A DNA stretch of 64,000 bases. Source: Catenulispora sp. MAP5-51. GTDB lineage: Bacteria; Actinomycetota; Actinomycetes; Streptomycetales; Catenulisporaceae. A model generated the notes under the pieces. The model was given only the letters and a program-made list of their open reading frames with translations. It did not search any database and had not been told where the DNA came from. Shown piece by piece: positions 1 through 8,730 of this stretch (the stretch's first letter is position 1; every line of letters starts with the position of its first letter). The position numbers and the translations under genes were made by a program. The stretch is taken from NCBI RefSeq assembly GCF_041261205.1, contig NZ_JBGCCH010000005.1:248001-312000 (forward strand). The letters run 5' to 3'.

Positions 1-1
1 G

Positions 2-163
2 CCGGAGTTCATCACCATCCAGCTCACCCTGGCGCCGACCGTCCCGGCGATGGCCGACCTGATCCCGCTGGCCGAGCAGTCGCGGGCCGAGGCGCTGGAG
101 CAGGCCGACGCGAAGGCGCGTGAGCTGGCCGCGCGGCTGTCGGGGGACCCGGTCGCGGTCTGA
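2..163 (+). CDS. C-terminal fragment of an unrecognised protein
   Basis: The window opens inside an open frame whose last 53 residues are visible. It begins PEFITIQLTLAP, continues with an Ala/Glu-rich, probably helical tail (AEALEQADAKARELAARL) and ends at a TGA. It is followed 22 bases later by an intrinsic terminator, so it is the last gene of its transcript and separate from the fadAB operon downstream. Too little is present to assign a family. The reading frame is supported by strong third-position GC and by the terminator placed just after the stop. Confidence 0.6.
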   Translation, partial: PEFITIQLTLAPTVPAMADLIPLAEQSRAEALEQADAKARELAARLSGDPVAV

Positions 164-185
164 GGCGACTCTGCAAGAACGACGG

Positions 186-224
186 CGGGTGCGGCCCTGT
201 CCAAGCGGGCCGCACCCGTCTTTT
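186..224 (+). terminator. Intrinsic terminator
   Basis: A perfect 12-bp stem, CGGGTGCGGCCC (186-197) with GGGCCGCACCCG (207-218), has a 9-base loop and is followed by TCTTTT. It closes the partial upstream gene and insulates the fadAB operon. Confidence 0.85.
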
Positions 225-251
225 GCTCGCTCTGCCCCACTTTCATTCCCC

Positions 252-304
252 GTGACCGCAGTCACCTCCCCCCGCGCTCGCCGAACCTTGTTACTCGTGA
301 GTAG
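252..304. promoter_or_regulatory. Two short palindromes upstream of fadAB, probable operator region
   Basis: Two inverted repeats lie in the 118 bases between the terminator and fadA. They are GTGAC-N4-GTCAC at 252-265 and TACTC-N2-GAGTA at 292-303. The second has the size and symmetry of a TetR-family operator and, from memory, resembles sites in front of fatty-acid degradation genes in actinobacteria. No clear -10 box was found. Use as an operator is inference. Confidence 0.4.
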
Positions 305-342
305 CATGGTCGCAGAACCGTTCCGTGTGGAGGAGAGCCAAC

Positions 343-1557
343 GTGCCTCAGACCCAGAGGGCCGTGCGACAAGTCGTGTTCGTCGACGGCGTCCGTACCC
401 CGTTCGGCAAGGCGGGCCCCAAGGGCGTCTATGCCGAGACCAGGGCGGATGACCTGGTCATCCGCTGCATTCGCGAGCTGCTGCAGCGCAACCCGCAGCT
501 GCCGGCCGAGCGGGTGGACGACGTGGCCATCGCCGCCACCACCCAGATCGGCGACCAGGGCCTGACCATGGGCCGGGTCGCGGGGCTGCTCGCGGGCCTG
601 CCCAAGACCGTCCCCGGCTTCTCGATCGACCGCATGTGCGCCGGCGCCATGACCGCCGTGACCACCACCGCCGGCGGCATCGCCTTCGGCGCGTACGACG
701 TGGTCGTGGCCGGCGGCGTGGAGCACATGGGCCGCCACCCCATGGGCGAGGGCGTGGACCCCAACCCGCGCATCGTCGCCGAGAAGCTGGTCGACCCCTC
801 GGCGCTGGTCATGGGCTCCACCGCGGAGAACCTGCACGACCGCTACCCGGAGCTGACCAAGGAGCGCTGCGACGCCTTCGCCGCCGCGTCCCAGGAGAAG
901 TACGCCAAGGCGCTGGCCGCCGGCAAGTTCCAGGACGTCCTGGTCCCGATGTCGGCCCGGCACGCGGAGAAGGGCTACGCCCTGGTCACCGCGGACGAGC
1001 CGCCGCGCCCCGGCACCACCGTGGAGGACCTGGCCGCGCTCAAGACCCCGTTCCGGGTCCGCGGCCGCGTCACCGCGGGCAACGCCGCCGGCCTGAACGA
1101 CGGCGCCACCGCCTGCCTGCTGGCCGCCGAGGACGTCGCCGAGGAGCTGGGCCTGCCGGTCCGCATGCGCCTGGTGTCCTACGCCTACGTCGGCGTCGAG
1201 CCCGAGGTCATGGGCATCGGCCCGGTCCCGGCCACCGAGAAGGCCCTGGCCAAGGCCGGCCTGACCATCGAGGACATCGGCCTGTTCGAGCTGAACGAGG
1301 CCTTCGCGGTGCAGGTCGTGGCCTTCCTGGAGCACTTCGGCATCGCCGACGACGACGAGCGCGTGAACCCCTTCGGCGGCGCGATCGCCATGGGCCACCC
1401 GCTGGCCTCCTCCGGCGTGCGGCTGATGACCCAGCTGGCGCAGCACTTCGAGGAGCACCCCGAGGTCCGCTACGGCCTCACCTCGATGTGCGTGGGCATC
1501 GGCATGGGCGGAACGGTCATCTGGGAGAACCCGCACTGGACTGGAGAGAGCAAGTGA
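343..1557 (+). CDS. fadA: Acetyl-CoA C-acyltransferase (3-ketoacyl-CoA thiolase), FadA-like
   Basis: This enzyme cleaves 3-ketoacyl-CoA with CoA to give acetyl-CoA and a shortened acyl-CoA, the last step of beta-oxidation. The 404-residue length is normal for a thiolase. The active-site Cys lies in DRMCAGAMTA (about residue 99), the conserved His in AMGHPLASSG (about 352) and the second Cys in SMCVGIGMGG (about 383). The GTG at 343 was chosen because GGAGG sits at 329-333; a GTG at 325 has no ribosome binding site. The stop overlaps the GTG of the following hydratase/dehydrogenase gene (GTGA), so the two are translationally coupled as the trifunctional beta-oxidation pair. Confidence 0.93.
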   Translation: MPQTQRAVRQVVFVDGVRTPFGKAGPKGVYAETRADDLVIRCIRELLQRNPQLPAERVDDVAIAATTQIGDQGLTMGRVAGLLAGLPKTVPGFSIDRMCAGAMTAVTTTAGGIAFGAYDVVVAGGVEHMGRHPMGEGVDPNPRIVAEKLVDPSALVMGSTAENLHDRYPELTKERCDAFAAASQEKYAKALAAGKFQDVLVPMSARHAEKGYALVTADEPPRPGTTVEDLAALKTPFRVRGRVTAGNAAGLNDGATACLLAAEDVAEELGLPVRMRLVSYAYVGVEPEVMGIGPVPATEKALAKAGLTIEDIGLFELNEAFAVQVVAFLEHFGIADDDERVNPFGGAIAMGHPLASSGVRLMTQLAQHFEEHPEVRYGLTSMCVGIGMGGTVIWENPHWTGESK

Positions 1558-3671
1558 GCCAGGACCTTACAGCTCTGGCGACAGAGCTCTTCCCCGACGA
1601 GGTCGTCACCAAGGCCCCGGTCCAGTTCTTCGACCTGCCCGGGCACTCCGGCAAGTTCGCGCTGATCACGCTGGACAACGGCTTCGACCACACCAAGCCG
1701 AACACCTTCGGCCCCGGCGGTCTGGTGCAGCTGGGTCAGGCCATTGACACGGTCGAGGCGGCCGCGTCGCGCGGCGAGATCGTCGGCGTCGGCGTCACCG
1801 GCAAGCCGTTCATCTTCGCGGTCGGCGCCGACCTCAAGGGCGTCGAGGTCGTGAAGAACCGCGAGCAGGCCCTGGCCATCGCGCAGGCCGGCCACGACAC
1901 CTTCAAGCGCCTGAGCGCGCTGCCGGTGCCCTCCTTCGCGTTCGTCAACGGCGCGGCCATGGGCGGCGGCGTCGAGGTGGCGCTGGCGTGCACCTACCGC
2001 AGCATCTCCTCCGGCGTCCCGGCGCTGGCGTTCCCCGAGTGCTTCCTCGGTCTGGTCCCCGGCTGGGGCGGCTGCACGCTGCTGCCCAAGCTGATCGGCC
2101 CGGACGCCGCGGTCACCGTCATCATCGAGAACGCGCTGTCGCAGAACCGGATGCTCAAGGGCCCCAAGGCCTTCGAGCTCGGCATCGCCGACGTGATGTT
2201 CGAGCCGGTCTCCTTCCTCGAGGAGTCCCTCGCCTGGGCCGAGAAGGTCATCAACGGCTCGGTCACGGTGGAGCGCAAGGAGTTCTCGGCCGAGGACTAC
2301 GCCGCCGCCGTGGCCCGCGGACGTCAGGTCGCTGATTCCAAGGTGCACGGCGCCGCCCCGGCCCCGTACCGCGCCCTGGACATCATCGAGAAGATGGCCA
2401 CCGCCTCCAACGACGAGGGCTTCGCCCTCGAGGACGCGGCGCTCGCCGATCTGATCATGACGAACGAGCTGCGGTCCGGCCTGTACGCGTTCAACCTGAA
2501 CCAGAAGCGGGCCAAGAAGCCGTTCGGCGCGCCGGACAAGGCGCTGGCCCGGCCGGTGACGAAGGTCGGCGTGGTCGGCGCGGGCCTGATGGCCTCGCAG
2601 TTCGCGCTGCTGTTCGTGCAGCGGCTCCAGGTGCCGGTCGTGATGACCGACATCGACCAGGAGCGCGTGGACAAGGGCGTCGGCTACGTGCACGAGCAGA
2701 TCGGCCTGCTCCAGCTCAAGGGCCGCCTCAACCAGGACCAGGCGAACCGTCTCAAGGCTCTGGTGTCCGGCTCGCTGACCAAGGACGCGTTCGCCGACGC
2801 CGACCTGGTCATCGAGGCCGTCTTCGAGGAGATGTCGGTCAAGCAGCAGGTGTTCGCCGAGGTCGAGGCCGTGGTCCGCCCGGACTGCGTGCTGGCCACC
2901 AACACCTCCTCGCTGTCGGTCACCGAGATGGCCTCCAAGCTCCAGCACCCCGAGCGGGTCGTCGGCTTCCACTTCTTCAACCCGGTGGCCGTGCTGCCGC
3001 TGCTGGAGATCGTGCGCGCCGAGCAGACCGACGACGCCTCCCTGGCCACCGCCTTCGCGGTCGGCAAGACCCTGAAGAAGTCCTGCGTGCTGGTCAAGGA
3101 CGCCCCGGCGTTCGTCGTGAACCGGCTGCTGACCCGCTTCCTGGGCGAGGTCACCGCGGCGGTGGACGAGGGCACCCCGATCGAGGTCGCGGACCGCGCC
3201 CTGGAGCCGCTGGGCCTGCCGATGTCGCCGTTCGTCCTGCTGGAGCTGGTCGGCCCGGCGGTGGCCCTGCACGTCGCCGAGACGCTGCACACCGCCTTCC
3301 CGGACCGCTTCGCGGTCTCGCCGAACCTGGCCAAGCTGGTCGCGGCCGGCAAGAAGGCGATCTACAAGTGGGACACCGGCGTGCCGGTGATCGACCCGGA
3401 GATCCTGGAGCTGTTCCAGCCGGGCGACTCCCCCTCCACCGAGGAGCAGCTCCGCGACCGCGCGCTGAAGGCGATGGCGCAGGAAGTGGACCTGATGCTG
3501 ACCGAGGGCGTGGTCGGCGAGGCGCAGGACATCGACCTGTGCATGCTGCTCGGCGCCGGCTGGCCGTTCCACCTCGGCGGCATCACGCCGTACCTGGACC
3601 GCACCGGGGTCTCGGAGGTTGTCACCGGCCACCGATTCCTGGCCCCCGGAGTGGCTTCCCTCCCCGAATAA
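1554..3671 (+). CDS. fadB: Multifunctional enoyl-CoA hydratase/3-hydroxyacyl-CoA dehydrogenase, FadB-like
   Basis: The product catalyses hydration of trans-2-enoyl-CoA and NAD-dependent oxidation of the 3-hydroxyacyl-CoA in beta-oxidation. It has 705 residues. The N-terminal crotonase domain contains the oxyanion-hole stretches VGADLKG and NGAAMGGGVEVAL. The Rossmann NAD-binding domain begins near residue 336 with KVGVVGAGLMAS, followed by TNTSSLSVTEMA and GFHFFNPV, which are typical of 3-hydroxyacyl-CoA dehydrogenases. The start is the GTG overlapping the fadA stop, preceded by GGAGAG. A longer in-frame extension back to 636 lies inside fadA and is not real. A terminator follows directly. 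Confidence 0.93.
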   Translation: MSQDLTALATELFPDEVVTKAPVQFFDLPGHSGKFALITLDNGFDHTKPNTFGPGGLVQLGQAIDTVEAAASRGEIVGVGVTGKPFIFAVGADLKGVEVVKNREQALAIAQAGHDTFKRLSALPVPSFAFVNGAAMGGGVEVALACTYRSISSGVPALAFPECFLGLVPGWGGCTLLPKLIGPDAAVTVIIENALSQNRMLKGPKAFELGIADVMFEPVSFLEESLAWAEKVINGSVTVERKEFSAEDYAAAVARGRQVADSKVHGAAPAPYRALDIIEKMATASNDEGFALEDAALADLIMTNELRSGLYAFNLNQKRAKKPFGAPDKALARPVTKVGVVGAGLMASQFALLFVQRLQVPVVMTDIDQERVDKGVGYVHEQIGLLQLKGRLNQDQANRLKALVSGSLTKDAFADADLVIEAVFEEMSVKQQVFAEVEAVVRPDCVLATNTSSLSVTEMASKLQHPERVVGFHFFNPVAVLPLLEIVRAEQTDDASLATAFAVGKTLKKSCVLVKDAPAFVVNRLLTRFLGEVTAAVDEGTPIEVADRALEPLGLPMSPFVLLELVGPAVALHVAETLHTAFPDRFAVSPNLAKLVAAGKKAIYKWDTGVPVIDPEILELFQPGDSPSTEEQLRDRALKAMAQEVDLMLTEGVVGEAQDIDLCMLLGAGWPFHLGGITPYLDRTGVSEVVTGHRFLAPGVASLPE

Positions 3672-3688
3672 GGGTACTTAGAGTGAGG

Positions 3689-3726
3689 GTGCCCCTGTCC
3701 CCCGCCGGGCAGGGGCACGCTCTTTT
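3689..3726 (+). terminator. Intrinsic terminator after fadB
   Basis: A 9-bp stem, GTGCCCCTG (3689-3697) with CAGGGGCAC (3710-3718), is followed by GCTCTTTT. It sits between the convergent fadB and the minus-strand GTPase gene and ends the fadAB transcript. Confidence 0.8.
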
Positions 3727-3727
3727 C

Positions 3728-5401
3728 TCATGTCTTCCTGACAAGTCCCTGAGTCAGCGTCCAGGATCTGACATACCGTTCATGTTCGGCGACGAGCGGC
3801 GCGAACAGCAACTGCTCGGTCGCACCCCGCACACGTTCGGTCATACGGTCACCCACTTTCGACCGCAGCCGCCCGGCGGCCCGCCGCGCCGCCGGCCGGC
3901 ACGCGAGGTCCAGCAGCGCCCCGCCGAGCAGCGCGACGATCGCCACGAGCAGCGGAAACGAGACCGGACCGGTGTCGGGCAGACTGGAGTCCCTGCCGCC
4001 GCCGGAGGCCGCGTAGGCGATCGCGCCGCCGAGCCCGACGAGCGCCGCCGTCAGCAGCATCCAGTGCAGCACCTGCACGGCGGTCCACCAGCGGGGGATC
4101 AGCCGCGGCCCGACTTCCGTACCGGACAGCGTGGAGTCCAGAGTGTCGGACAGGCTCTTCACACAGCGATCGCCGATCCGGCGCATCTCCTTGGCCCACA
4201 GGGCGGGCAGCTCCTCGGCGGCGTGGGCCACGGCTTCGGAGACGGCGTGCTCGACGTCGCCGTGCTGGATCGGGGGCGGCGTCGGCTCGCCGGCCACCGC
4301 GCCGGCCCAGGGGGAGTAGCGCGCCTCGTCGCCCCCTCGGGCGCGATGTATCAGGGTCCTCACCGCATGGCGCACCGGCCAGCCGGTGACAAGCGAGGCT
4401 CGACGCCGGTAGACGGCGTCTATGAGGTCTGACAGGGCGTCCATGCTGGTGCTGTCGCCTATAGCTACGAACGCGGCGGATTTCGCTTGCGGCGTAAGGC
4501 TTTCCGGGATGCGGCCGGCGCGCGGCGTGAGCTCGGCGGCGATCAGGGTGGCGGCGCGGTCGACGTCCGCGTCACTGCGCAGGAGCGCGGCCTGCTTGCG
4601 GCGGACGCGCGTCGCTATCAGTTCCCTGAGCTGCTGAAGCCCTTCGCCGGTACGGGTCGAGGTCACCAGGATCGGCACATCGGCGAGCCCTGATTCGGTG
4701 AGGATCCTGCTCAGATCCGCGGCACAGGCCCGCGCGTCCACCGCCGCCAACTCGTCGCTTTTGTTGAGGACGACCACCAGGCTCTCCTGGTGGTGGTCCA
4801 GGTGGCGCAGGTACCGCTCGTGCCAGGAGGCGTCGGCGTACTTCTGCGGGTCGGTGACGAACAGCAGCAGGTCGGCGGCAGCGGTCGCGCGGTCGGTCTC
4901 GTCACGGTGCGCCCGCACGGCGGAGTCGTGGTCGGGCAGGTCGATCAGGACCAGCGGCGCCAGCTCGGGTTCGGCGGTGCGGGTGGCGCCGTCCAGAAGC
5001 GAGCCTCGCAGGATCCTGTTACCGCCCCCGACCCCGATCCGATCCAGCAGCGCCGAGGACGCCTCGGCGTTCGCCGGGTCCCAGATGCACGCCAGGCCGG
5101 TGGTCGTCGTCGGCCGGATCGCGCCCACCGGGGCGAGCTCGAAGCGAATCAGGGCATTGAACAGCGAGGATTTCCCGCTGCCGGTCGCCCCGGCGATGGC
5201 GGTGACGACATGCTCCGGCGACAATGCGATGCGCTCGTGCACCCTGCGCAGGATGCGGTCCGCCTCCCGGGCGGTGAAGTCCGACAGGCGGCCCTCGGTC
5301 TCCTTCAGCAACGCCTCCAGCGTCGCCAGCCTCCTGGTGAGCGCCTGCGCACCGCCGTCCTGCGCCGTCTCGACGCCCCTGCTCGCAATCTCGGCGCTCA
5401 T
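3728..5401 (-). CDS. Membrane-anchored dynamin-like GTPase
   Basis: This 557-residue GTPase of the bacterial dynamin-like type has a complete nucleotide site: P-loop GATGSGKS (71-78), Thr-rich G2 region RPTTTTG (about 97-103), G3 DLPDHDS (154-160) and G4 NKSD (213-216). The helical C-terminal half carries two hydrophobic segments (roughly residues 420-450 and 465-485), so it is probably membrane-anchored. Its ATG lies one base after the stop of the upstream 1069-residue GTPase, so the two form an operon. Streptomyces encodes a comparable tandem pair, DynA/DynB, which stabilises FtsZ rings at sporulation septa. Equivalence here is inferred from gene pairing, not shown. Confidence 0.8.
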   Translation of the reverse strand: MSAEIASRGVETAQDGGAQALTRRLATLEALLKETEGRLSDFTAREADRILRRVHERIALSPEHVVTAIAGATGSGKSSLFNALIRFELAPVGAIRPTTTTGLACIWDPANAEASSALLDRIGVGGGNRILRGSLLDGATRTAEPELAPLVLIDLPDHDSAVRAHRDETDRATAAADLLLFVTDPQKYADASWHERYLRHLDHHQESLVVVLNKSDELAAVDARACAADLSRILTESGLADVPILVTSTRTGEGLQQLRELIATRVRRKQAALLRSDADVDRAATLIAAELTPRAGRIPESLTPQAKSAAFVAIGDSTSMDALSDLIDAVYRRRASLVTGWPVRHAVRTLIHRARGGDEARYSPWAGAVAGEPTPPPIQHGDVEHAVSEAVAHAAEELPALWAKEMRRIGDRCVKSLSDTLDSTLSGTEVGPRLIPRWWTAVQVLHWMLLTAALVGLGGAIAYAASGGGRDSSLPDTGPVSFPLLVAIVALLGGALLDLACRPAARRAAGRLRSKVGDRMTERVRGATEQLLFAPLVAEHERYVRSWTLTQGLVRKT

Positions 5402-5402
5402 C

Positions 5403-8400
5403 TCAGCCTTCCTCGTTCCGGGCCCGGGCCACCGCCGCGCGGGCCTCGGCGAGTGCCTGGGCCTGGCGGGGGTCGAGGGCGTGGGCGGCCAACTGGGCGC
5501 GGTGGGACTCGGCGGCGCGGTCCAGGAGGCGCGCGTTGCCGTCTTTCAGGGAGGTGGTGGCGGTGGCCAGCAGACGTTCGGCGGCTTCGGAACCGACCAT
5601 GGTGTGCAGCAGGCCGAGCGCGGCCGAGGCGGCCGGGTCCTCTTCACGCGCGGCTTCGGTTTGCTCGTCGCCAACCCCGCCACCGGCAAGCGCCGCCACC
5701 CCCAACACCAACGCCGCACTCCGGATATGGGCACCGGCCGGCCCGATGGTGCGCGTGGTCCGCCGCGAATGCGCCTGATCGAGAATGACGGCCGGCAGAT
5801 GATCGAGCCACTCCGCAGCCGCCCGCGCCGGATCGGTACCCGATGCCGCACGCCCAGCCCGCCGCGCAGCGTCATCGCCACTGCCCGCCTCAGGCGCCCC
5901 CGGCTTCAGCTCCCACTGATCAGAGGTCTTGCGCGCAGCCCGCTCCAACGCCCCGCGATACCCCCGCGCAACGGCCTCGACAAGAGCCGCCCGCAACGGC
6001 GCGGTGGCGGCATCATGCGCCGTGGGGTTGTGAAAGCGCGCACTCCAATCCGCCTCAGCCCGCTTACGCCGCCGACTCTTCTTGCCTCCGTCATCCGCCC
6101 CGAACAGAGCACTGACACGCCCCGAACCCAACAACTCCTGCCACCGAATCCGCACCTCACCCCCCAACAACTCCCCGGCATCGACAGCCCCCCGGAACCT
6201 CACCCGTTCAGCGGTATGCACCCTCTCCAAGCCCTGATGCAATACCTGTAGAGCAAGCCACTGCCCCTCCCAGGCATCAGCAAGCTCCTGAACAAGCCTG
6301 TCAACGGAATCGAGCCGCCCGGCCACCCCGAGCATCCCGATCCGCACCCGCCCCGCGGTGTCCGCCCCCGCATCCCTGAGCCACCCGAGCAACCCCGCGA
6401 CCGCCGCCTCCGGCACGAGCGGGGGCGTGTTTCCGATGTCCCCGATCCCCATGCCAGACGCAGTAACAGATACGCCAGACGCAGTAACAGATGCAGTAGC
6501 AGATACAGAGACTTCAGCACCCGACGCAGGCCCGAGCCCACCGTTGACTCCGGCCCCTGACTCGACCGCGGGTAGAGCTTCGGACCCGACTTCGGGCGCG
6601 GCGCCTGACCCGGCTTCGGGCAGAGCTTCCGACCCGGCTTCGGGCGCGACCCCAGCCCCAGCCTGTCCCCCAGACTCAGCGGTTCCCCCAGACTCCGGCC
6701 CGGACTCAGCCTCCCCCTCAGGCCCCGTCCGACCCCGACCCGCCCCCTCAGACTCACCCCGAGCCGCTATGCCTCCCCCAGACCCGGGTGCGGACCCAAA
6801 GCCATCCCCGCCCCGACCCCCAACCTCAATCCCCGTCCCTCCGGCAGGCCCGCCCGCGCGCCCGAGCCCGCCGTTTCCATAGCCGCCCTCGCCCGGGGCG
6901 CCGCCCCCAACGTCAGCCGTGCTCTCGCCCTGCCCTCCGTCCAAGTAGAGAGCACCGCTGCCGCCAAGGAACGCGCCCCGGGCTGGGGCTCCCTCCCCGT
7001 CCGCCTGACCTCGGGCCTGCACTACGCCCGCCCCGCTGTCCCCAACCTCCTCCACCACGAAGAAGGGAACCGCCCCCAACCCATTCACCCGCAACAACTC
7101 GACGAAGGCCCCCGAAACCTCCTCCACAACCCCCGCCCCAACCCGCCCCAACACCACGACGACCGGAACCCCCAGCGCACCGACCCGCCGCAAAACCCGC
7201 CACACAGCAGCATCCGCATACCGCTCAGCACTGACGACCACCACAACGACGTCCGCGGCCCCCACGACCGCCACGTCACCATCCACGGTGTCCACCAGCG
7301 CAACACCACGAGGGAGGGAGGGGGAGGGGAGGGGGGAAGAAAGCAAAGCACCAAGCTCAACCCCGACCCGCGCACCCAACCCCGCCTCGCCGCCCACACG
7401 CGCCGCCCCGGCCTGCCCCGCCGCCACCTCGGCCAACGCCGCCGCTGGTTCGGCCATCTCCGCGGCCGGCTCGCCCTGTTCTGCCGCCGACCCGGGCTGC
7501 TGCTCTGCTGGTTCGGTCAGTCTTGCCGCTGGTTCGGACTGCTTCGCTGCCAGCTCGGCCTGTTCTGCCGCCGACTTGGTCTGCCTCTCCGCTGGTTCGG
7601 ACCGACCGGCCGCCGATCCGGCCTGCCCCTCCGCTGGTTTGGCCTGAGCTGCCGCCGACCGGGCCAGCTCCGCCGCCGATGGCGACTCATCCCCGGGCAC
7701 CGAATCCTCTGCACGCTCCGCCGCTTCGGCGCGCGCCGGCTCAGCGTCCGGCATCCCTTCCGCAGGTGCCGACGCCGATGTGTCTGCGGGCGCTGATGCT
7801 TCGGTCGGTGCCGCAGCCTCGGCGCGTACCGATGCCTCGGCTGGCGCCAACTCGCCGCCGGACGCCGCCTTGTCGCCAGAACTCGGCGCGTCGGCGGGCA
7901 CTGGCTTTTCAGCAGACCCCGACTTATCAGCAGCGATCGGCGCCTCAGCGATCGCCATTGCGTCGGAACGCCCCGACCCGCCGCCGGGCTCCGCCGCGTT
8001 GTCGGACATCGCTTCGCCCACGGCTCCCGGAGCTTCGGCGGGCACCGATTCCCCCGTGGCGATCGTTGCCTCAGGGCCTACTGGTGCGTCGGCGTGCTCC
8101 GGCTCGGCGCCCGGCAACGCTTCGCCATCAGGCGTCGGCGCCTCGTCCGGAGATCCGTCGGAGTCGACCGGCTCGTCGACCGTCTCGCCGGCCGCATCGC
8201 CATCCCCGCTCGCAGACTCCGGCGTCTCCGCCATCTCCGCCAAGTCCCCCGGGTGGCACACCAAAACCGCCGCGCGCGTCGTCGGCCGTAGTGGCCCCGT
8301 CGCCGACAGTGTTGCGCCGGCGAGGGCGTTCAGCAGGGTTGACTTGCCGACGCCGGTGGGGCCGGCCAGGGCGCACAGGAGGGGTGCGTCGGGGGTGCGG

Positions 8401-8612
8401 AGTCTGGGGAGGATTGCTGCTTGGAGGATGTGCTCGATCTCCGTGCGGGCTCGGCGTGCCGGCTCGGTGGTGGGGAGTTCGAGGGGGAGGGTGATGGCGG
8501 TGACCGCTGACAGGAGTGCCGTCGTCGCCTCTATGAGGGCGTTCGGCGGGTGCTCGATTTGGTCGGTGCCGCCGGTCGCCGTGTTGTCTGTGACCGCCAC
8601 AGCGCGAAGCAT
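5403..8612 (-). CDS. Dynamin-like GTPase with giant low-complexity insertions and degenerate G4
   Basis: This 1069-residue protein is the first gene of the GTPase pair. The P-loop GPTGVGKS is at 84-91 and the G2 threonines are at 111-112. The G3-like LVDTVDGD is not reached until about residue 441, because about 300 residues rich in Ala, Pro, Glu and Ser separate them. The expected NKxD appears as VVVVLGRVG (about 484-492), so the base-specificity motif is missing. A second Gly/Ser/Glu-rich insertion covers about 525-715 before a helical C-terminal domain. No membrane segment is evident. The partner's LIDLPDHDS and VVVLNKSD align with these places, which supports a shared ancestor. Several long plus-strand frames in the repeats are shadows. 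Confidence 0.75.
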   Translation of the reverse strand: MLRAVAVTDNTATGGTDQIEHPPNALIEATTALLSAVTAITLPLELPTTEPARRARTEIEHILQAAILPRLRTPDAPLLCALAGPTGVGKSTLLNALAGATLSATGPLRPTTRAAVLVCHPGDLAEMAETPESASGDGDAAGETVDEPVDSDGSPDEAPTPDGEALPGAEPEHADAPVGPEATIATGESVPAEAPGAVGEAMSDNAAEPGGGSGRSDAMAIAEAPIAADKSGSAEKPVPADAPSSGDKAASGGELAPAEASVRAEAAAPTEASAPADTSASAPAEGMPDAEPARAEAAERAEDSVPGDESPSAAELARSAAAQAKPAEGQAGSAAGRSEPAERQTKSAAEQAELAAKQSEPAARLTEPAEQQPGSAAEQGEPAAEMAEPAAALAEVAAGQAGAARVGGEAGLGARVGVELGALLSSPLPSPSLPRGVALVDTVDGDVAVVGAADVVVVVVSAERYADAAVWRVLRRVGALGVPVVVVLGRVGAGVVEEVSGAFVELLRVNGLGAVPFFVVEEVGDSGAGVVQARGQADGEGAPARGAFLGGSGALYLDGGQGESTADVGGGAPGEGGYGNGGLGRAGGPAGGTGIEVGGRGGDGFGSAPGSGGGIAARGESEGAGRGRTGPEGEAESGPESGGTAESGGQAGAGVAPEAGSEALPEAGSGAAPEVGSEALPAVESGAGVNGGLGPASGAEVSVSATASVTASGVSVTASGMGIGDIGNTPPLVPEAAVAGLLGWLRDAGADTAGRVRIGMLGVAGRLDSVDRLVQELADAWEGQWLALQVLHQGLERVHTAERVRFRGAVDAGELLGGEVRIRWQELLGSGRVSALFGADDGGKKSRRRKRAEADWSARFHNPTAHDAATAPLRAALVEAVARGYRGALERAARKTSDQWELKPGAPEAGSGDDAARRAGRAASGTDPARAAAEWLDHLPAVILDQAHSRRTTRTIGPAGAHIRSAALVLGVAALAGGGVGDEQTEAAREEDPAASAALGLLHTMVGSEAAERLLATATTSLKDGNARLLDRAAESHRAQLAAHALDPRQAQALAEARAAVARARNEEG

Positions 8613-8730
8613 GCCGGAAGTGGCGCGTGCGGGGAACCTGGTTGGTCAAATCGCGGTGGGGGTGTGTTGAGGGCACAAATTCACAAGGGTTGTTGATGGG
8701 GTTGTTGGTGGGCTTTTGGGTGGCTGCGGG

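Noticed and set aside
636-1553. Long upstream extension of the fadB frame
   Set aside because: It lies wholly inside fadA in another frame and is an arginine/glycine-rich shadow typical of high-GC DNA; the GTG at 1554 with GGAGAG is the proper start.
7523-8670. Long plus-strand frames opposite the GTPase insertion
   Set aside because: They follow the low-complexity DNA of the minus-strand gene; translations are Pro/Arg or Ala/Ser repeats without family features or ribosome sites.
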